DNA of 40,856 bases from Pediococcus parvulus (GTDB lineage Bacteria; Bacillota; Bacilli; Lactobacillales; Lactobacillaceae), in NCBI RefSeq assembly GCF_007990205.1, contig NZ_BJWE01000014.1, forward strand, positions 1 through 40,856, read 5' to 3'. The notes below the pieces were generated by a model, which saw nothing but the letters and a program-made list of their open reading frames with translations, made no database searches and was not told the DNA's origin. Shown one piece after another: positions 8,496-19,577 of this stretch (position 1 is the stretch's first letter; each line of letters opens with the position of its first letter). The translations under genes were made by a program, and so were the position numbers.

Positions 8496-9842
8496 TTAAA
8501 TTCCCTCCTTAATATAGCCATCGTCAGCTAGCTGTTTGCGTAATTGAAGCATAGCAGTGTAGGTTGCAAAAACATAAACCCGTTTTGTTGGCAAATCTTT
8601 TAATCGGTCGACCGCATCATGAAGATTAGGTTCAATCCATAAGTTATCGTCCGTTACACCGGCCACTTTCAAACGGAAGGTGATATCTTTGTACCGCTCG
8701 CCACCTGTCATGAATTGTTTAATATTCATCTTAGGAAGCTTTTCAAACTCGCCATCCCAAATCCAACTTGTGTCAATTCCGTCCGCATAATTGGCATTTA
8801 GTAACCCAACTAACGAAAAAGGTTGTGTTTCAGTGCCTACCATGTCGATCACTTGGTTTAACCCAACTGGATTTTTGACCAAGACGATGGTAATTTCTTT
8901 GTCGCCAACCTGAATTTGTTCTTGACGCCCAAAAACGCGTTCGTCTGGATCGTTTAATGCGGTGGCAATTTCATCATCTGTGACGCCCATGAATTTACCA
9001 ACAGAATACGCAGCTAGTGCGTTATACACGTTGTAAAGGCCACCAATGTGTAAATTAAACGAAGTGCCATCGATAGTAAATGCTGAAGTTGCAGGGGTCA
9101 ATTGATCAACACTAGTTAATTCGTATTTCAATGCGGGGCGTTTAAAGCCACAATTAGGACAGAAATATTTTCCTAAATTACTGTAAACGATAAAGTTATA
9201 GTGCAAGACATGCTGGCACACAGGGCACAAAATGCCGTCCGTATTTACATCAGCAGTAACGTCGTGGTCACTTTGATTGTTGAATCCATAATACTGAATG
9301 GGATTGGGCAGTTCTTTTGAATTAAAAATAGAAGCGTCGCCATTAGCAATGATCGTTGCTTCAGGTACCAGAGCAATGCCATCTAGAATTTTTTTATAAG
9401 TCGTGTAAATTTCACCGTAGCGATCCATCTGGTCACGGAAAATATTGGTCAACACAAACGCTACGGGCTTGATATACTTGGTCACCATAATGACGTTGGC
9501 TTCGTCAACCTCCAAAACGGCAATTTGACGGCCGTTTTTAGATCTTTTAGCGGTTAAAAATGTGGTCACAATGCCTTGTTCCATGTTGGAGCCACTTGGA
9601 TTCGTTAAAACATGATCAAATTTTTGATTTAAAACTTTTACAGTAAGTGCCGTTGTTAAAGTTTTACCGTTAGTTCCGGTAATCACAATGACGTCGTAAT
9701 TTTGTCCCAACACTTTTAAAATATCGGGATCAATTTTAGTTGTTAGTTTTCCGGGAAGCGAGCTTCCTCCGTTTCGAAATTTATGCAAAAACCAATAGGC
9801 TGATTTTCCAGTCGTAATGGCAAGTGAGCTTTTGAGTGACAT
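8496..9842 (-). CDS. murT: Lipid II isoglutaminyl synthase, Mur-ligase-like subunit MurT
   Basis: A 448-residue Mur-ligase-family protein that activates the D-Glu carboxyl of lipid II with ATP for amidation by GatD-supplied ammonia. It shows the P-loop GTNGKT (56-61), a four-Cys zinc ribbon (Cys206, Cys209, Cys228, Cys231) characteristic of MurT and absent from ordinary Mur ligases, and the C-terminal MurT motif NANYADGIDTSWIWD. The ATG at 9842 (read on the minus strand) follows GGAGGAG. The gene heads a two-gene operon divergent from tdk. No strong promoter was recognised in its upstream 195 bases. Confidence 0.95.
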   Translation of the reverse strand: MSLKSSLAITTGKSAYWFLHKFRNGGSSLPGKLTTKIDPDILKVLGQNYDVIVITGTNGKTLTTALTVKVLNQKFDHVLTNPSGSNMEQGIVTTFLTAKRSKNGRQIAVLEVDEANVIMVTKYIKPVAFVLTNIFRDQMDRYGEIYTTYKKILDGIALVPEATIIANGDASIFNSKELPNPIQYYGFNNQSDHDVTADVNTDGILCPVCQHVLHYNFIVYSNLGKYFCPNCGFKRPALKYELTSVDQLTPATSAFTIDGTSFNLHIGGLYNVYNALAAYSVGKFMGVTDDEIATALNDPDERVFGRQEQIQVGDKEITIVLVKNPVGLNQVIDMVGTETQPFSLVGLLNANYADGIDTSWIWDGEFEKLPKMNIKQFMTGGERYKDITFRLKVAGVTDDNLWIEPNLHDAVDRLKDLPTKRVYVFATYTAMLQLRKQLADDGYIKEGI

Positions 9843-9975
9843 AAGACTCCTCCATCAAATTGTTAAAAGGGTGTATTACCCTAAATCCTAAATGTTAATT
9901 TTAAGCCCTAGCGCGCAAAAAAGAAAGTTATCCGGAAAAAGAACCCTTCAAAGTGATTCTGGCTTATGATCAAAG

Positions 9976-10004
9976 ATGAAATTTTTCTGGTTATCGGCTA
10001 TACT
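9976..10004 (+). promoter_or_regulatory. Candidate tdk-prfA operon promoter
   Basis: TATACT (9999-10004) is a good -10 box; the -35 region 17 bases upstream (ATGAAA, 9976-9981) is weak. The position, 34 bases before the tdk start, suits the operon. Confidence 0.45.
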
Positions 10005-10037
10005 AAATAGGAAGTAAATACAAAGGGAGAAACTACC

Positions 10038-10628
10038 TTGGCACAGTTATTCTTTCACTATGGCGCAATGAATAGTGGTAAATCGATTGAAATATTGAAG
10101 GTTGCTCATAATTATGAAGAGCAACATAAATCTGTTGTTTTGATGACCAGTGGAATTGATACACGAGAAAATGTTGGTGAAATTGCCAGCCGCATAGGTT
10201 TGCACCGCACTGCGGAACCAATTTTTGATGATACCGATGTTTATAAACGCGTTTTGGAGCTCAATCCAAACGCGGCTTGCGTATTAATTGACGAGGCTCA
10301 ATTTTTAAAGAAGCATCACATTATTGAGCTTGCAAAAATCGTTGATGATTTAAATATCCCTGTAATGACATTTGGGCTTAAAAATGATTTTCGTAATGAA
10401 TTATTTGAAGGTTCAAAATACTTATTAATTTATGCGGATAAAATCGAAGAGATGAAAACCATTTGTTGGTTCTGCAAACATAAAGCAATTATGAATTTAC
10501 GTTTTGCAAACGGCAAACCAGTATATGAAGGAGAACAAGTTCAGATCGGTGGCAACGAGGCCTACTATCCAGTTTGCCGACGTCACTATGTGAACCCTCC
10601 TTTGGATGAAATGAGGAAAGATAGTTAA
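10038..10628 (+). CDS. tdk: Thymidine kinase (type II)
   Basis: Phosphorylates thymidine (and deoxyuridine) with ATP in pyrimidine salvage. The 196 residues contain the P-loop GAMNSGKS (9-16), Walker B-like IDEAQF (84-89) and a Cys3-His zinc site at Cys143, Cys146, Cys180 and His183, all typical of the TK1-like family. The start is TTG at 10038, preceded by AAAGGGAGA. It is the first gene of the run tdk-prfA-prmC-ywlC-glyA, an order common in lactobacilli and other Firmicutes. Its TAA shares a base with the prfA ATG (TAATG), so prfA translation is probably coupled to it. Confidence 0.95.
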   Translation: MAQLFFHYGAMNSGKSIEILKVAHNYEEQHKSVVLMTSGIDTRENVGEIASRIGLHRTAEPIFDDTDVYKRVLELNPNAACVLIDEAQFLKKHHIIELAKIVDDLNIPVMTFGLKNDFRNELFEGSKYLLIYADKIEEMKTICWFCKHKAIMNLRFANGKPVYEGEQVQIGGNEAYYPVCRRHYVNPPLDEMRKDS

Positions 10629-11710
10629 TGAATGATTTTATTGATAAACTTCAGGCAGTTGAGGATCGCTATGATGAGTTAAATGAACTTTTAGCGGATC
10701 CCGATGTAATTTCTGATTCTCAGAAATTTACTGAGTTGTCTAAGGAAGAAGCAAGTATTCGCGAAACAGTCGCAAAGTTCCGAGAGTATAAAAAAGTGAT
10801 TGCTCAAATTGCTGATGATGAAGAAATGCAACGTGAAAAACTAGATCCAGAAATGGATGAGTTAGTTAAATCTGAATTAAGTAGTTTGAGAAGTCAACGC
10901 GATGATATTGAAGAACAAATTAAAGTACTGATGTTACCAACGGACCCTAATGATGACAAAAATATCATTATGGAAATTCATGGTGCTGCTGGTGGGGATG
11001 AAGCTAGTTTATTTGCGGCGGATCTTTTCAACATGTATTCACGGTACGCTGAAAATCAAGGATGGAAAGTTCAAATTGTGGACGAGAACGCGACTGAAGT
11101 TGGTGGCTTTAAAGAAATTGTGTTGATGATTTCCGGTGATCGGGTCTATTCCAAACTCAAGTATGAAAATGGTGCTCATCGTGTCCAACGGGTGCCGGTG
11201 ACAGAATCGGCGGGTCGAGTCCATACTTCAACTGCTACAGTGGGTGTTATGCCAGAAGCTGAAGATGTTGACATTGATATTGATCCAAAAGATATTCGAA
11301 CCGATGTCTATCGGTCATCTGGTGCTGGTGGTCAGCATATTAACAAAACTTCATCAGCTGTGCGAATGACCCATTTACCAACTGGGATTGTGGTTGCCAT
11401 GCAAGATGAACGTTCTCAGCAACAAAACCGAGTTAAAGCGATGCAAATTTTGAAAGCGCGGGTTTACGATTACTATCAAACGCGTGAACAAGATGCTTAT
11501 GATGCTGAACGAAAGAGCGCGGTCGGAACGGGTGATCGTTCGGAACGAATTCGAACTTATAACTATCCACAAAACCGGGTCACAGATCACCGAATTGGGT
11601 TGAGTTTAAACAAACTGGATCGGATTATGAACGGTGAGTTAGATGAAATAATTGATGCTTTGATTTTAGATGATCAAGCAAAGAAGATGGAGCAACTTCG
11701 AAATGAGTAA
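10628..11710 (+). CDS. prfA: Peptide chain release factor 1
   Basis: RF1 reads UAA and UAG stop codons and triggers peptide release. The 360 residues match the family length. The stop-codon-recognition tripeptide is PVT (190-192, in [10 protein letters not shown]), and the catalytic GGQ is at 234-236 ([13 protein letters not shown]). The ATG overlaps the tdk stop by one base, and the 3' end overlaps prmC by eight bases. The next gene encodes the methyltransferase that modifies the Gln of this GGQ motif, so enzyme and substrate are made from one message. Confidence 0.97.
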   Translation: MNDFIDKLQAVEDRYDELNELLADPDVISDSQKFTELSKEEASIRETVAKFREYKKVIAQIADDEEMQREKLDPEMDELVKSELSSLRSQRDDIEEQIKVLMLPTDPNDDKNIIMEIHGAAGGDEASLFAADLFNMYSRYAENQGWKVQIVDENATEVGGFKEIVLMISGDRVYSKLKYENGAHRVQRVPVTESAGRVHTSTATVGVMPEAEDVDIDIDPKDIRTDVYRSSGAGGQHINKTSSAVRMTHLPTGIVVAMQDERSQQQNRVKAMQILKARVYDYYQTREQDAYDAERKSAVGTGDRSERIRTYNYPQNRVTDHRIGLSLNKLDRIMNGELDEIIDALILDDQAKKMEQLRNE

Positions 11711-12569
11711 CCCCACCTATTTAGAGGCCCTTAAATGGGCTTTTTTGTATATCAAGCCCACTACTCAGGCTGGCATTGATGAAAGTGGGGCAAAGTTGCT
11801 CTTAGCCAACATGATGCATTGGAACAATACACAGTTAGTTTTACATTATCGAAATGTGATGACGCCGTCGACTTGGACTGCTTATCAAAAAAATGTGCGC
11901 CAGTATGCTGATGGAATTCCTGTTCAGTATCTGACGCAGCAAGCTACTTTTTACGGAAATAACTTATTTGTGGATTCTCGCGTCTTGATTCCCCGGTTTG
12001 AAACTGAAGAATTGGTTGAATGGGTATTAAATGACAATGATGAAACAAGGCATACGATTTTGGATATCGGCACCGGTTCAGGAGCCATTGCAATTGCACT
12101 AAAAAAACAGCGACCAAATTGGCAAGTGACGGGTTCTGATATTTCAGCGGATGCCATACAGGTGGCTCAGAAAAATGTAACCTTACAAAAGGTGGAAATC
12201 CCACTTATCCAAAGTGACTTGTTTGAAAATTTTGGTAACAAACGTTTTGACATCATTGTCTCTAATCCGCCGTATATTGCAGAGTCAGAAAAAAAGGCTA
12301 TGGATCAAAGTGTGATTCAATACGAACCGCATCAAGCTTTGTTTGCAAAAGAACAGGGACTGGCCATTTACCGACAATTCAGTCAACAAGTCAGCGATCA
12401 TCTAAATGAGAATGGCCGTTTATATTGCGAATTTGGATACCAACAAAAAGAAGAATTAGCGAATTTATTTACAGCGGCGGATCATAAGTATCAAGTGAAT
12501 TTTAAAAAAGACGTTACAGGTCATGATCGAATGATGTGCGTAACGCTTGATGGTGAAGGGAAGTCATAA
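11703..12569 (+). CDS. prmC: Release factor glutamine methyltransferase PrmC
   Basis: S-adenosylmethionine-dependent N5-methylation of the GGQ glutamine of RF1 and RF2. An N-terminal helical domain is followed by a Rossmann methyltransferase domain with SAM-binding motif [13 protein letters not shown] and the substrate-Gln-binding motif NPPY (188-191), diagnostic for this family. The start is ATG at 11703, inside the last codons of prfA, with GGAG 10 bases before it; a longer in-frame extension to 11670 adds 11 unrelated residues. The 288-residue length is normal. The stop is followed after one base by the next gene's TTG start. Confidence 0.94.
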   Translation: MSNPTYLEALKWAFLYIKPTTQAGIDESGAKLLLANMMHWNNTQLVLHYRNVMTPSTWTAYQKNVRQYADGIPVQYLTQQATFYGNNLFVDSRVLIPRFETEELVEWVLNDNDETRHTILDIGTGSGAIAIALKKQRPNWQVTGSDISADAIQVAQKNVTLQKVEIPLIQSDLFENFGNKRFDIIVSNPPYIAESEKKAMDQSVIQYEPHQALFAKEQGLAIYRQFSQQVSDHLNENGRLYCEFGYQQKEELANLFTAADHKYQVNFKKDVTGHDRMMCVTLDGEGKS

Positions 12570-12570
12570 T

Positions 12571-13593
12571 TTGGAAACGAAAATATATCATGCAGATACA
12601 ATCAAGGAAGCAGCGAAAGAAATTCAGGCTGGGCAATTGGTGTCTTTTCCAACTGAAACCGTTTATGGCTTGGGGGCTGATGCGACGAATGAAGCAGCAG
12701 TCAAACAGGTGTATGTGGCAAAAGGACGACCGAGTGATAACCCGCTTATTGTTCATGTGGCGGATATTACGACCGTTGAAAAGTATGCGCAACCCTTGTC
12801 TGAAAAAACCCGTTTATTAATGAAGACATTTTGGCCAGGACCGTTGACCATTATTTTGAAACTCAAACCAGATGCGCTCTCAAAGAGTGTGACAGGCGGG
12901 TTGGAAACCGCGGCCTTCCGGAACCCACATAACGAAGCAACGCTCGACTTAATTCGTCAGGCTGGTGTGCCAATTGTGGGGCCTTCTGCAAATACTTCAG
13001 GAAAACCTAGTCCAACAGAGGCTAAACATGTGTATCATGATTTGCATGGCAAAATTGCGGGAATTCTGGATGATGGACCAACCCAAATTGGGGTGGAATC
13101 AACCGTTATTGATATGTCTGGTGAGGTGCCAAGTATTTTAAGACCTGGCGCGGTTAGTGAAGCGCAGTTAGCTAAAGTTATCGGTACTGTTCAATCTGAT
13201 CATCATAAGGTCGGTAAAAATGAAGTTCCTAAAGCTCCAGGGATGAAATATAAACATTATGCGCCCAACGCACAAGTTTTGATTGTGGCTGATGACCAGT
13301 GGCCAGCCGCCATGAACTGGGCAGCCCAGCAAAATAGTCCGGTTGGGGTAATGACTACCGAACAGGTAAAAAAAGAGAATCTCATTCCAACAAATGCAGA
13401 ATGGTTTTCATTAGGTGAAGATGTCCATTCAGCTAGTCACAATTTATTTGCTGGATTACGGCATTTTGATTTAGAAAGTTCGGTGACGTATATTTTGGCT
13501 CAAGAATTTGATAGAATAGGGCTAGGCGAGGCCTACATGAATCGTCTAGGAAAATCGGCAGGACAACAATACTTTCAAACACCTAATAAATAG
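12571..13593 (+). CDS. ywlC: L-threonylcarbamoyladenylate synthase (Sua5/YwlC)
   Basis: Makes threonylcarbamoyl-AMP from threonine, bicarbonate and ATP, the first step of the universal t6A37 tRNA modification. The N-terminal YrdC/TsaC domain (about 10-195) shows [26 protein letters not shown] and [12 protein letters not shown]. The linker [13 protein letters not shown] and a C-terminal Sua5 domain make it the long form (340 residues) rather than short TsaC. The start is taken as TTG at 12571, one base after the prmC stop, with GAAGGGA upstream; ATG at 12550 and GTG at 12553 are possible but have poorer spacing and would overlap prmC. Adjacency to prfA and prmC groups translation-fidelity genes. 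Confidence 0.93.
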   Translation: METKIYHADTIKEAAKEIQAGQLVSFPTETVYGLGADATNEAAVKQVYVAKGRPSDNPLIVHVADITTVEKYAQPLSEKTRLLMKTFWPGPLTIILKLKPDALSKSVTGGLETAAFRNPHNEATLDLIRQAGVPIVGPSANTSGKPSPTEAKHVYHDLHGKIAGILDDGPTQIGVESTVIDMSGEVPSILRPGAVSEAQLAKVIGTVQSDHHKVGKNEVPKAPGMKYKHYAPNAQVLIVADDQWPAAMNWAAQQNSPVGVMTTEQVKKENLIPTNAEWFSLGEDVHSASHNLFAGLRHFDLESSVTYILAQEFDRIGLGEAYMNRLGKSAGQQYFQTPNK

Positions 13594-13604
13594 GAGGCGT
13601 TTTA

Positions 13605-14843
13605 ATGGATTACAAAAAAGAAGACCCTGAACTATGGGATGCAATTGCGGGTGAGCAAAATCGCCAACAGCATAATATTGAATTAATTGCATCTGAAAAT
13701 ATTGTATCGAAAGCAGTTCGTGAAGCACAGGGGACTGTTTTGACCAATAAGTACGCAGAAGGTTATCCGGGAAAACGTTACTATGGCGGTTGCCAATATA
13801 TCGACCAAGTAGAGCAATTAGCAATTGATCGAGCCAAAAAATTATTCGGCGCTGAATATGCAAATGTGCAGCCGCACTCTGGTTCGCAGGCCAATGCGGC
13901 AGCGTATGCCGCATTTATCAAACCGGGAGACAAAATTCTGGGTATGGACTTAAACGCTGGTGGTCATTTGACTCACGGTGCGAAAGTTAGTTTTAGTGGA
14001 AAGTTTTATAAATCAGCTAGTTATGGTATTGATTTAAAAACAGAACGACTGAACTACGAAGACATTCGCAAGATTGCAATTGCCGAAAAACCACAGATTA
14101 TTGTGGCGGGCGCTTCAGCGTATAGTCGTATTATTGATTGGCAAGCGTTTAGAGAAATTGCTGATGAAGTTGGTGCCTATTTAATGGTTGATATGGCACA
14201 TATTGCCGGACTGGTGGCAACTGGCTTGCACCCATCACCAGTGGGCATTGCGGACGTGGTCACGACCACCACGCATAAAACGTTACGAGGCCCTCGTGGA
14301 GGAATGATTTTATCCCAAGAAAAGTATGCCAAAAAAATTAATTCTGCCGTCTTTCCAATGACGCAGGGCGGCCCATTAGAGCACGTTATCGCCGCTAAAG
14401 CAGTTGCCTTTGGCGAGGATTTACAACCAGAATTCAAAACGTACATGCAACAGGTCAAGGATAATGCCAATAAGATGGCAGAAACCTTTAACGAATCCGA
14501 TTTGGTGCGCGTAGTTTCGGGTGGAACTGACAATCATTTGCTGACTCTTGATTTAACAAAAACCGAATTAAATGGTCAAGAAGTGCAAGATTTATTGGAT
14601 TCCATTTTTATTACAACTAATAAGGAAGCAATTCCAAATGAAAAGCGAAGTCCGTTTAAAACGAGTGGGTTAAGAATTGGAACACCAGCAATTACGACTC
14701 GTGGATTCAGTGAAGATGATTGTGAACAAGTTGCTAAAATTATTTTATCAGCACTAGAAAATCATAATTCTGTTGAAAAATTAGCTGATTTAAAACAACA
14801 AGTCTTTGCATTAACAGCAAAACATCCAATTGATGTAAATTAA
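13605..14843 (+). CDS. glyA: Serine hydroxymethyltransferase
   Basis: PLP enzyme that converts serine and tetrahydrofolate to glycine and 5,10-methylene-THF, the main source of one-carbon units for thymidylate and purines. The 412 residues show the family start [15 protein letters not shown], the cofactor motif [10 protein letters not shown] and the Schiff-base lysine Lys225 in [15 protein letters not shown] strong TAGGAGG precedes the ATG, 11 bases after the ywlC stop, so it is the last gene of the tdk operon. No hairpin terminator is seen before upp, so some read-through is possible. Confidence 0.97.
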   Translation: MDYKKEDPELWDAIAGEQNRQQHNIELIASENIVSKAVREAQGTVLTNKYAEGYPGKRYYGGCQYIDQVEQLAIDRAKKLFGAEYANVQPHSGSQANAAAYAAFIKPGDKILGMDLNAGGHLTHGAKVSFSGKFYKSASYGIDLKTERLNYEDIRKIAIAEKPQIIVAGASAYSRIIDWQAFREIADEVGAYLMVDMAHIAGLVATGLHPSPVGIADVVTTTTHKTLRGPRGGMILSQEKYAKKINSAVFPMTQGGPLEHVIAAKAVAFGEDLQPEFKTYMQQVKDNANKMAETFNESDLVRVVSGGTDNHLLTLDLTKTELNGQEVQDLLDSIFITTNKEAIPNEKRSPFKTSGLRIGTPAITTRGFSEDDCEQVAKIILSALENHNSVEKLADLKQQVFALTAKHPIDVN

Positions 14844-14915
14844 TTGAATTACCCCTAGTTTTTTTGCGTCAAGTTAGCTACAATTGATAGAGATATTGAA
14901 GGGAGAGTGTGATTT

Positions 14916-15545
14916 ATGGGTAAGTTCCAAGTTCTTGACCATCCGTTGATTCAGCACAAATTAACAATTATTAGAGATAAGAATTGTGGTACAAAGGTAT
15001 TTAGAGAAGTTGTTAATGAAATCTCTGAGCTCATGGCTTACGAAGTTTCACGCGATATGCCATTAGAGGATGTTAAAGTTGAGACGCCAATTGGTTGGAC
15101 AACCAAAAAAACACTTTCGGGTAAAAAAGTAGCTATCGTTCCGATTCTTCGGGCTGGATTAGGTATGGTTGATGGAATGCTTGAATTAATTCCTGCAGCT
15201 AAGGTTGGTCATATCGGTATGTACCGAGATGAAAAGACTTTAAAGCCAGTTGAATATTTTGTTAAATTACCAAGTGATATTAGCGAACGACAAATTTTTG
15301 TTGTCGATCCAATGTTAGCAACTGGTGGTTCAGCAATTATGGCAATGGATGCTTTGAAAAAGCGCGGCGCAAAAGATCTGCGATTAGTGTGTTTGGTAGC
15401 AGCTCCAGAGGGTGTAAAAGCCTTACAAGAAGCTCATCCTGATGTTGATATCTATACAGCAGCTTTGGATGAATCATTGAATGAAGATGGCTATATTGTT
15501 CCTGGACTAGGGGATGCTGGCGATCGTTTGTTTGGTACAAAGTAA
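14916..15545 (+). CDS. upp: Uracil phosphoribosyltransferase
   Basis: Converts uracil and PRPP to UMP in pyrimidine salvage. The 209 residues include the PRPP-binding loop [12 protein letters not shown] and the C-terminal uracil-binding segment [18 protein letters not shown], both diagnostic. GAAGGGAGAG lies upstream of the ATG. A TACAAT at 14879-14884 could be a -10 box, but its -35 region is poor, so upp may partly depend on read-through from glyA. A strong hairpin follows. The position just before the ATP synthase operon is conserved in many Firmicutes. Confidence 0.97.
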   Translation: MGKFQVLDHPLIQHKLTIIRDKNCGTKVFREVVNEISELMAYEVSRDMPLEDVKVETPIGWTTKKTLSGKKVAIVPILRAGLGMVDGMLELIPAAKVGHIGMYRDEKTLKPVEYFVKLPSDISERQIFVVDPMLATGGSAIMAMDALKKRGAKDLRLVCLVAAPEGVKALQEAHPDVDIYTAALDESLNEDGYIVPGLGDAGDRLFGTK

Positions 15546-15572
15546 CTTGTAGGTTTAGCTAAATAGTTTTTC

Positions 15573-15639
15573 AAAAGAAGAGCAAAAAATGGGCATGTTG
15601 TTTTTATAAAACGGATGTCGATTTTTTTGCTTCTTTTTT
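15573..15639 (+). terminator. Terminator after upp
   Basis: A long imperfect stem pairs AAAGAAGAGCAAAAAA (from about 15574) with TTTTTTGCTTCTTTTTT (to about 15639) with one bulge, enclosing a partly paired loop and ending in a T run. Confidence 0.7.
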
Positions 15640-15673
15640 AATATCTCCGATTATTTTTAAAAAGTGAAGGAGA

Positions 15674-15697
15674 ACTGTTTAGGACTACCTAAACGGT
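15674..15697 (+). repeat. 10-bp hairpin without a T run, upstream of the atp operon
   Basis: ACTGTTTAGG (15674-15683) pairs over its whole length with CCTAAACGGT (15688-15697, one G-U) across the loop ACTA. No T run follows, so it is not a standard terminator. It could be an operator or part of a structured leader. Confidence 0.5.
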
Positions 15698-15840
15698 AAG
15701 CGCTTTATTGAAAATGTTGATTTCACGGGCATGATGACTCCTTTTTAAAAGTGAAAAATATCCTCCTTTTTTTTGTGTTTTTCCCAAATTGGTGGTATTA
15801 TTTCATTTGTATTTTGAATAGGCATTACGCTCTATTTTTA

Positions 15841-15846
15841 TATAAT
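15841..15846 (+). promoter_or_regulatory. Probable -10 box of the ATP synthase operon
   Basis: A perfect TATAAT in a very AT-rich stretch 74 bases before the atpB start. The nearest -35-like TTGAAT (15814-15819) is 21 bases away, which is too far, so the -35 element is uncertain. Confidence 0.4.
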
Positions 15847-15919
15847 TGTTGACGTTTTAGGGTAGTTGACCTGCAAATCTTCAATAATTCACTAAGGCTA
15901 TGAAAAGAGGTGATCTTCT

Positions 15920-16639
15920 GTGAGTGGAGACTCTGTTTCTACTTTCCAATTTTTGGGGCTTACTTTTAATACGACCAATATTATTTCAGGATTGCTTGCG
16001 GCAATTATCGTAGTTGTAATAGTTTTCGCGTTTTCAAGAAATCTAAAATTAAAACCAACTGGAAAACAAAATGTTTTAGAGTGGTTAATTGATTTTACGA
16101 ATAATATTGTTCGAGGCTCAGTGACAAATGGTGATGCACCGAACTTTGGTTTATATGCATTTACTTTGTTCTTATTCATTTTTGTATCTAACCAACTTGG
16201 GTTATTCCTACAGATTGGTTGGAATGGTGTAACGTATGTGCGGAGTCCAACTTCAGATCCAATTGTGACGCTGACATTCTCGTTGATGACGTTGATGTTG
16301 GCACATTTTTCTGGAGTCAAAAAGCTCGGATTCAAAAAGTACTTTAAGGAATCATATTTGACGCCGTTTAAGTTCTGGCTACCAATTAGTGTTTTTACCG
16401 AATTGATTGACTTCCTTACGTTAGGTTTACGTATTTACGGGGTTATCTTTTCAGGAGAAATGTTGCTGAAATTTATCGGAGAAATGGCCTTTTCTGGTGG
16501 TGTTGGTATGACAATTGTTGCCGTACCAATTGCATTTATTTGGCAAGGATTTTCATTATTCTTAGGTAGTATTCAAGCGTATGTTTTCGTCACTTTGACT
16601 TCAGTTTACATTTCTCAACAGATTCAGACTGAGGAATAA
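15920..16639 (+). CDS. atpB: ATP synthase Fo subunit a
   Basis: Membrane subunit that forms the proton half-channels next to the c-ring. Five to six hydrophobic segments are visible in 239 residues. The essential Arg171 lies in TLGLRIYG (E. coli Arg210). The next conserved position, Asn in most subunits a (E. coli Asn214), is Val175 here, and Ser178 replaces the usual Ala. The start is GTG at 15920 after a near-perfect anti-16S match, AGAGGTGAT. It is the first gene of the atp operon, with no atpI before it. Confidence 0.95.
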   Translation: MSGDSVSTFQFLGLTFNTTNIISGLLAAIIVVVIVFAFSRNLKLKPTGKQNVLEWLIDFTNNIVRGSVTNGDAPNFGLYAFTLFLFIFVSNQLGLFLQIGWNGVTYVRSPTSDPIVTLTFSLMTLMLAHFSGVKKLGFKKYFKESYLTPFKFWLPISVFTELIDFLTLGLRIYGVIFSGEMLLKFIGEMAFSGGVGMTIVAVPIAFIWQGFSLFLGSIQAYVFVTLTSVYISQQIQTEE

Positions 16640-16665
16640 TTAATATTTTAGGAGGATTTAAAACT

Positions 16666-16878
16666 ATGGGAGCTATTGCAGCAGGAATTATTATGTTCGG
16701 AGCCGCTATCAGTGGTGGTATCGGTGATGCCCTTGTTATTTCAAAAACACTTGAAGGAATGGCACGCCAACCAGAATTATCTGGTCAATTAAGAACAACT
16801 ATGTTTATTGGTGTTGGTCTTGTTGAAGCTATGCCTATTATCGCTTTCGTTGTGGCATTGTTAGTCATGAACAAGTAG
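16666..16878 (+). CDS. atpE: ATP synthase Fo subunit c
   Basis: Proteolipid of 70 residues that forms the rotating c-ring: two membrane helices joined by a polar loop with the family motif RQP (34-36). The proton-carrying carboxylate is Glu54 in VGLVEAMPI. The polar extra ligands of Na+-type rings are not apparent, so a proton ring is inferred. AGGAGG precedes the ATG; the gene lies 26 bases after atpB. Confidence 0.97.
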   Translation: MGAIAAGIIMFGAAISGGIGDALVISKTLEGMARQPELSGQLRTTMFIGVGLVEAMPIIAFVVALLVMNK

Positions 16879-16929
16879 TTTATTGTCACACAAGCAAACA
16901 AATAATAGGGTAGAAGGAGGTGTCAATAG

Positions 16930-17454
16930 ATGCTCTCACATTTAATGTTGGGTGCTTCAAATTCGCTGTATCTTGGTGATATGTTGCTCTATGCCATCGT
17001 CTTTGTTATTCTCATGTGGGTAATTAAAGTTGTCGCATGGGGACCAGTTACTAAGATGATGAAGGAACGGGCAGATCGAATTTCTAACGATATCGATTCT
17101 GCAAAGAAATCACGCACAGATGCCGAAAAGTTAGCTGAACAACGAGAAGAAGCGTTGAAGAATTCTCATGCCGAAGCCTCCACGATTGTAAGCAACGCGA
17201 AGGATAATGGGACAAAACTGCGTGAACAAATCGTTGCAAGTGCCCAACAAGAAGCACAAACACTCAAGCAAAATGCTCAAAAGGACATTGAACAAGAGCG
17301 AAAAGATGCACTGAAGGGTGCTCAGAATGATGTGGCTAGTTTATCTATTGAAATTGCTTCTAAGATCATTCAAAAAGAATTGAACGCGCAGGATCAAAAA
17401 CAGTTAATTGATTCTTACATTGAAGGGTTGGGGAAGCAAAATGAGTCTAGATAA
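16930..17454 (+). CDS. atpF: ATP synthase Fo subunit b
   Basis: Peripheral stalk subunit of 174 residues: one N-terminal membrane helix (about 15-40) followed by a long charged, alanine- and glutamine-rich coiled coil that reaches to the delta subunit. AGAAGGAGGTG lies before the ATG. Its 3' end overlaps atpH by 14 bases, a common coupling of the two stalk subunits. Confidence 0.95.
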   Translation: MLSHLMLGASNSLYLGDMLLYAIVFVILMWVIKVVAWGPVTKMMKERADRISNDIDSAKKSRTDAEKLAEQREEALKNSHAEASTIVSNAKDNGTKLREQIVASAQQEAQTLKQNAQKDIEQERKDALKGAQNDVASLSIEIASKIIQKELNAQDQKQLIDSYIEGLGKQNESR

Positions 17455-17983
17455 GATGACAATTGCCAAACGATATTCAAAAGCCCTTTTTGATTTAGCT
17501 GTTGAAAAGAACCAACTTGAACCAGTTTATGAGGATTTACAACAGATTAAGCAAGTTTTTAGTGAAGTTTCGGATTTAGACCAAATTTTAGATGATGTTC
17601 GTTTAACTGATGAGCAAAAATCAACAATTATTGTGGATCTAAAGAAGGATGCGACTGTTTACGTCAAAAACTTGATTCAAATGGTTTATGATTATGGTCG
17701 GATAAGTAATATGGTGGACATTGTGGATCAGTTTACTGTTCTTTACAATGCTTACAACCACATTACTTATGCGGAATTGTCGACTGCGGTTGAAATCGAT
17801 TCGGATCAAAAGAAACGATTAGCAGATGGATTTGCTAAAAGAATCGGAGCACAAAAAGTGATCATAAATAGCCGGCTTGATCCAAGTATTATTGGTGGGG
17901 CTGTGTTGAAATCAAATGGTTTAGTTTATGATGGCAGTATTAGTTCTAAAATGGCTAAGATCAAGCAAATGTTACTTAAATGA
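17441..17983 (+). CDS. atpH: ATP synthase F1 subunit delta
   Basis: Connects the b stalk to the top of the alpha3-beta3 head. The 180 residues show the N-terminal ATP-synt delta signature [15 protein letters not shown] and the C-terminal motif [20 protein letters not shown]. The start is taken as ATG at 17441 with GGGGAA upstream; an in-frame extension to 17408 only adds atpF overlap. Confidence 0.95.
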   Translation: MSLDKMTIAKRYSKALFDLAVEKNQLEPVYEDLQQIKQVFSEVSDLDQILDDVRLTDEQKSTIIVDLKKDATVYVKNLIQMVYDYGRISNMVDIVDQFTVLYNAYNHITYAELSTAVEIDSDQKKRLADGFAKRIGAQKVIINSRLDPSIIGGAVLKSNGLVYDGSISSKMAKIKQMLLK

Positions 17984-17993
17984 GATTTTGTAA

Positions 17994-19541
<1,548 letters not shown>

Positions 19542-19577
19542 AACAATGCTTTAATTGACAGAAAGTGGTGAGAAAAA

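Larger units (their letters stand above)
15546..15919 (+). other. 374-base gap between upp and atpB: terminator, hairpin, cre-like site, promoter
   Basis: No gene was found here. In order it holds the upp terminator (15573-15639), a perfect 10-bp hairpin (15674-15697), a cre-like sequence (15695-15708), two CTCCTT segments (15738-15743 and 15763-15768, the second followed by a T run) that could each pair with AAGGAG near 15667-15672, and the presumed atp promoter (TATAAT 15841-15846). The usual small atpI gene, often before atpB, is absent. Confidence 0.6.

Noticed and set aside
14177-14533. 118-codon open frame on the minus strand inside glyA
   Set aside because: Shadow of glyA with no independent signals.
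15898-16335. 145-codon open frame on the minus strand over atpB
   Set aside because: Antisense of a certain gene; no promoter or ribosome binding site recognised.
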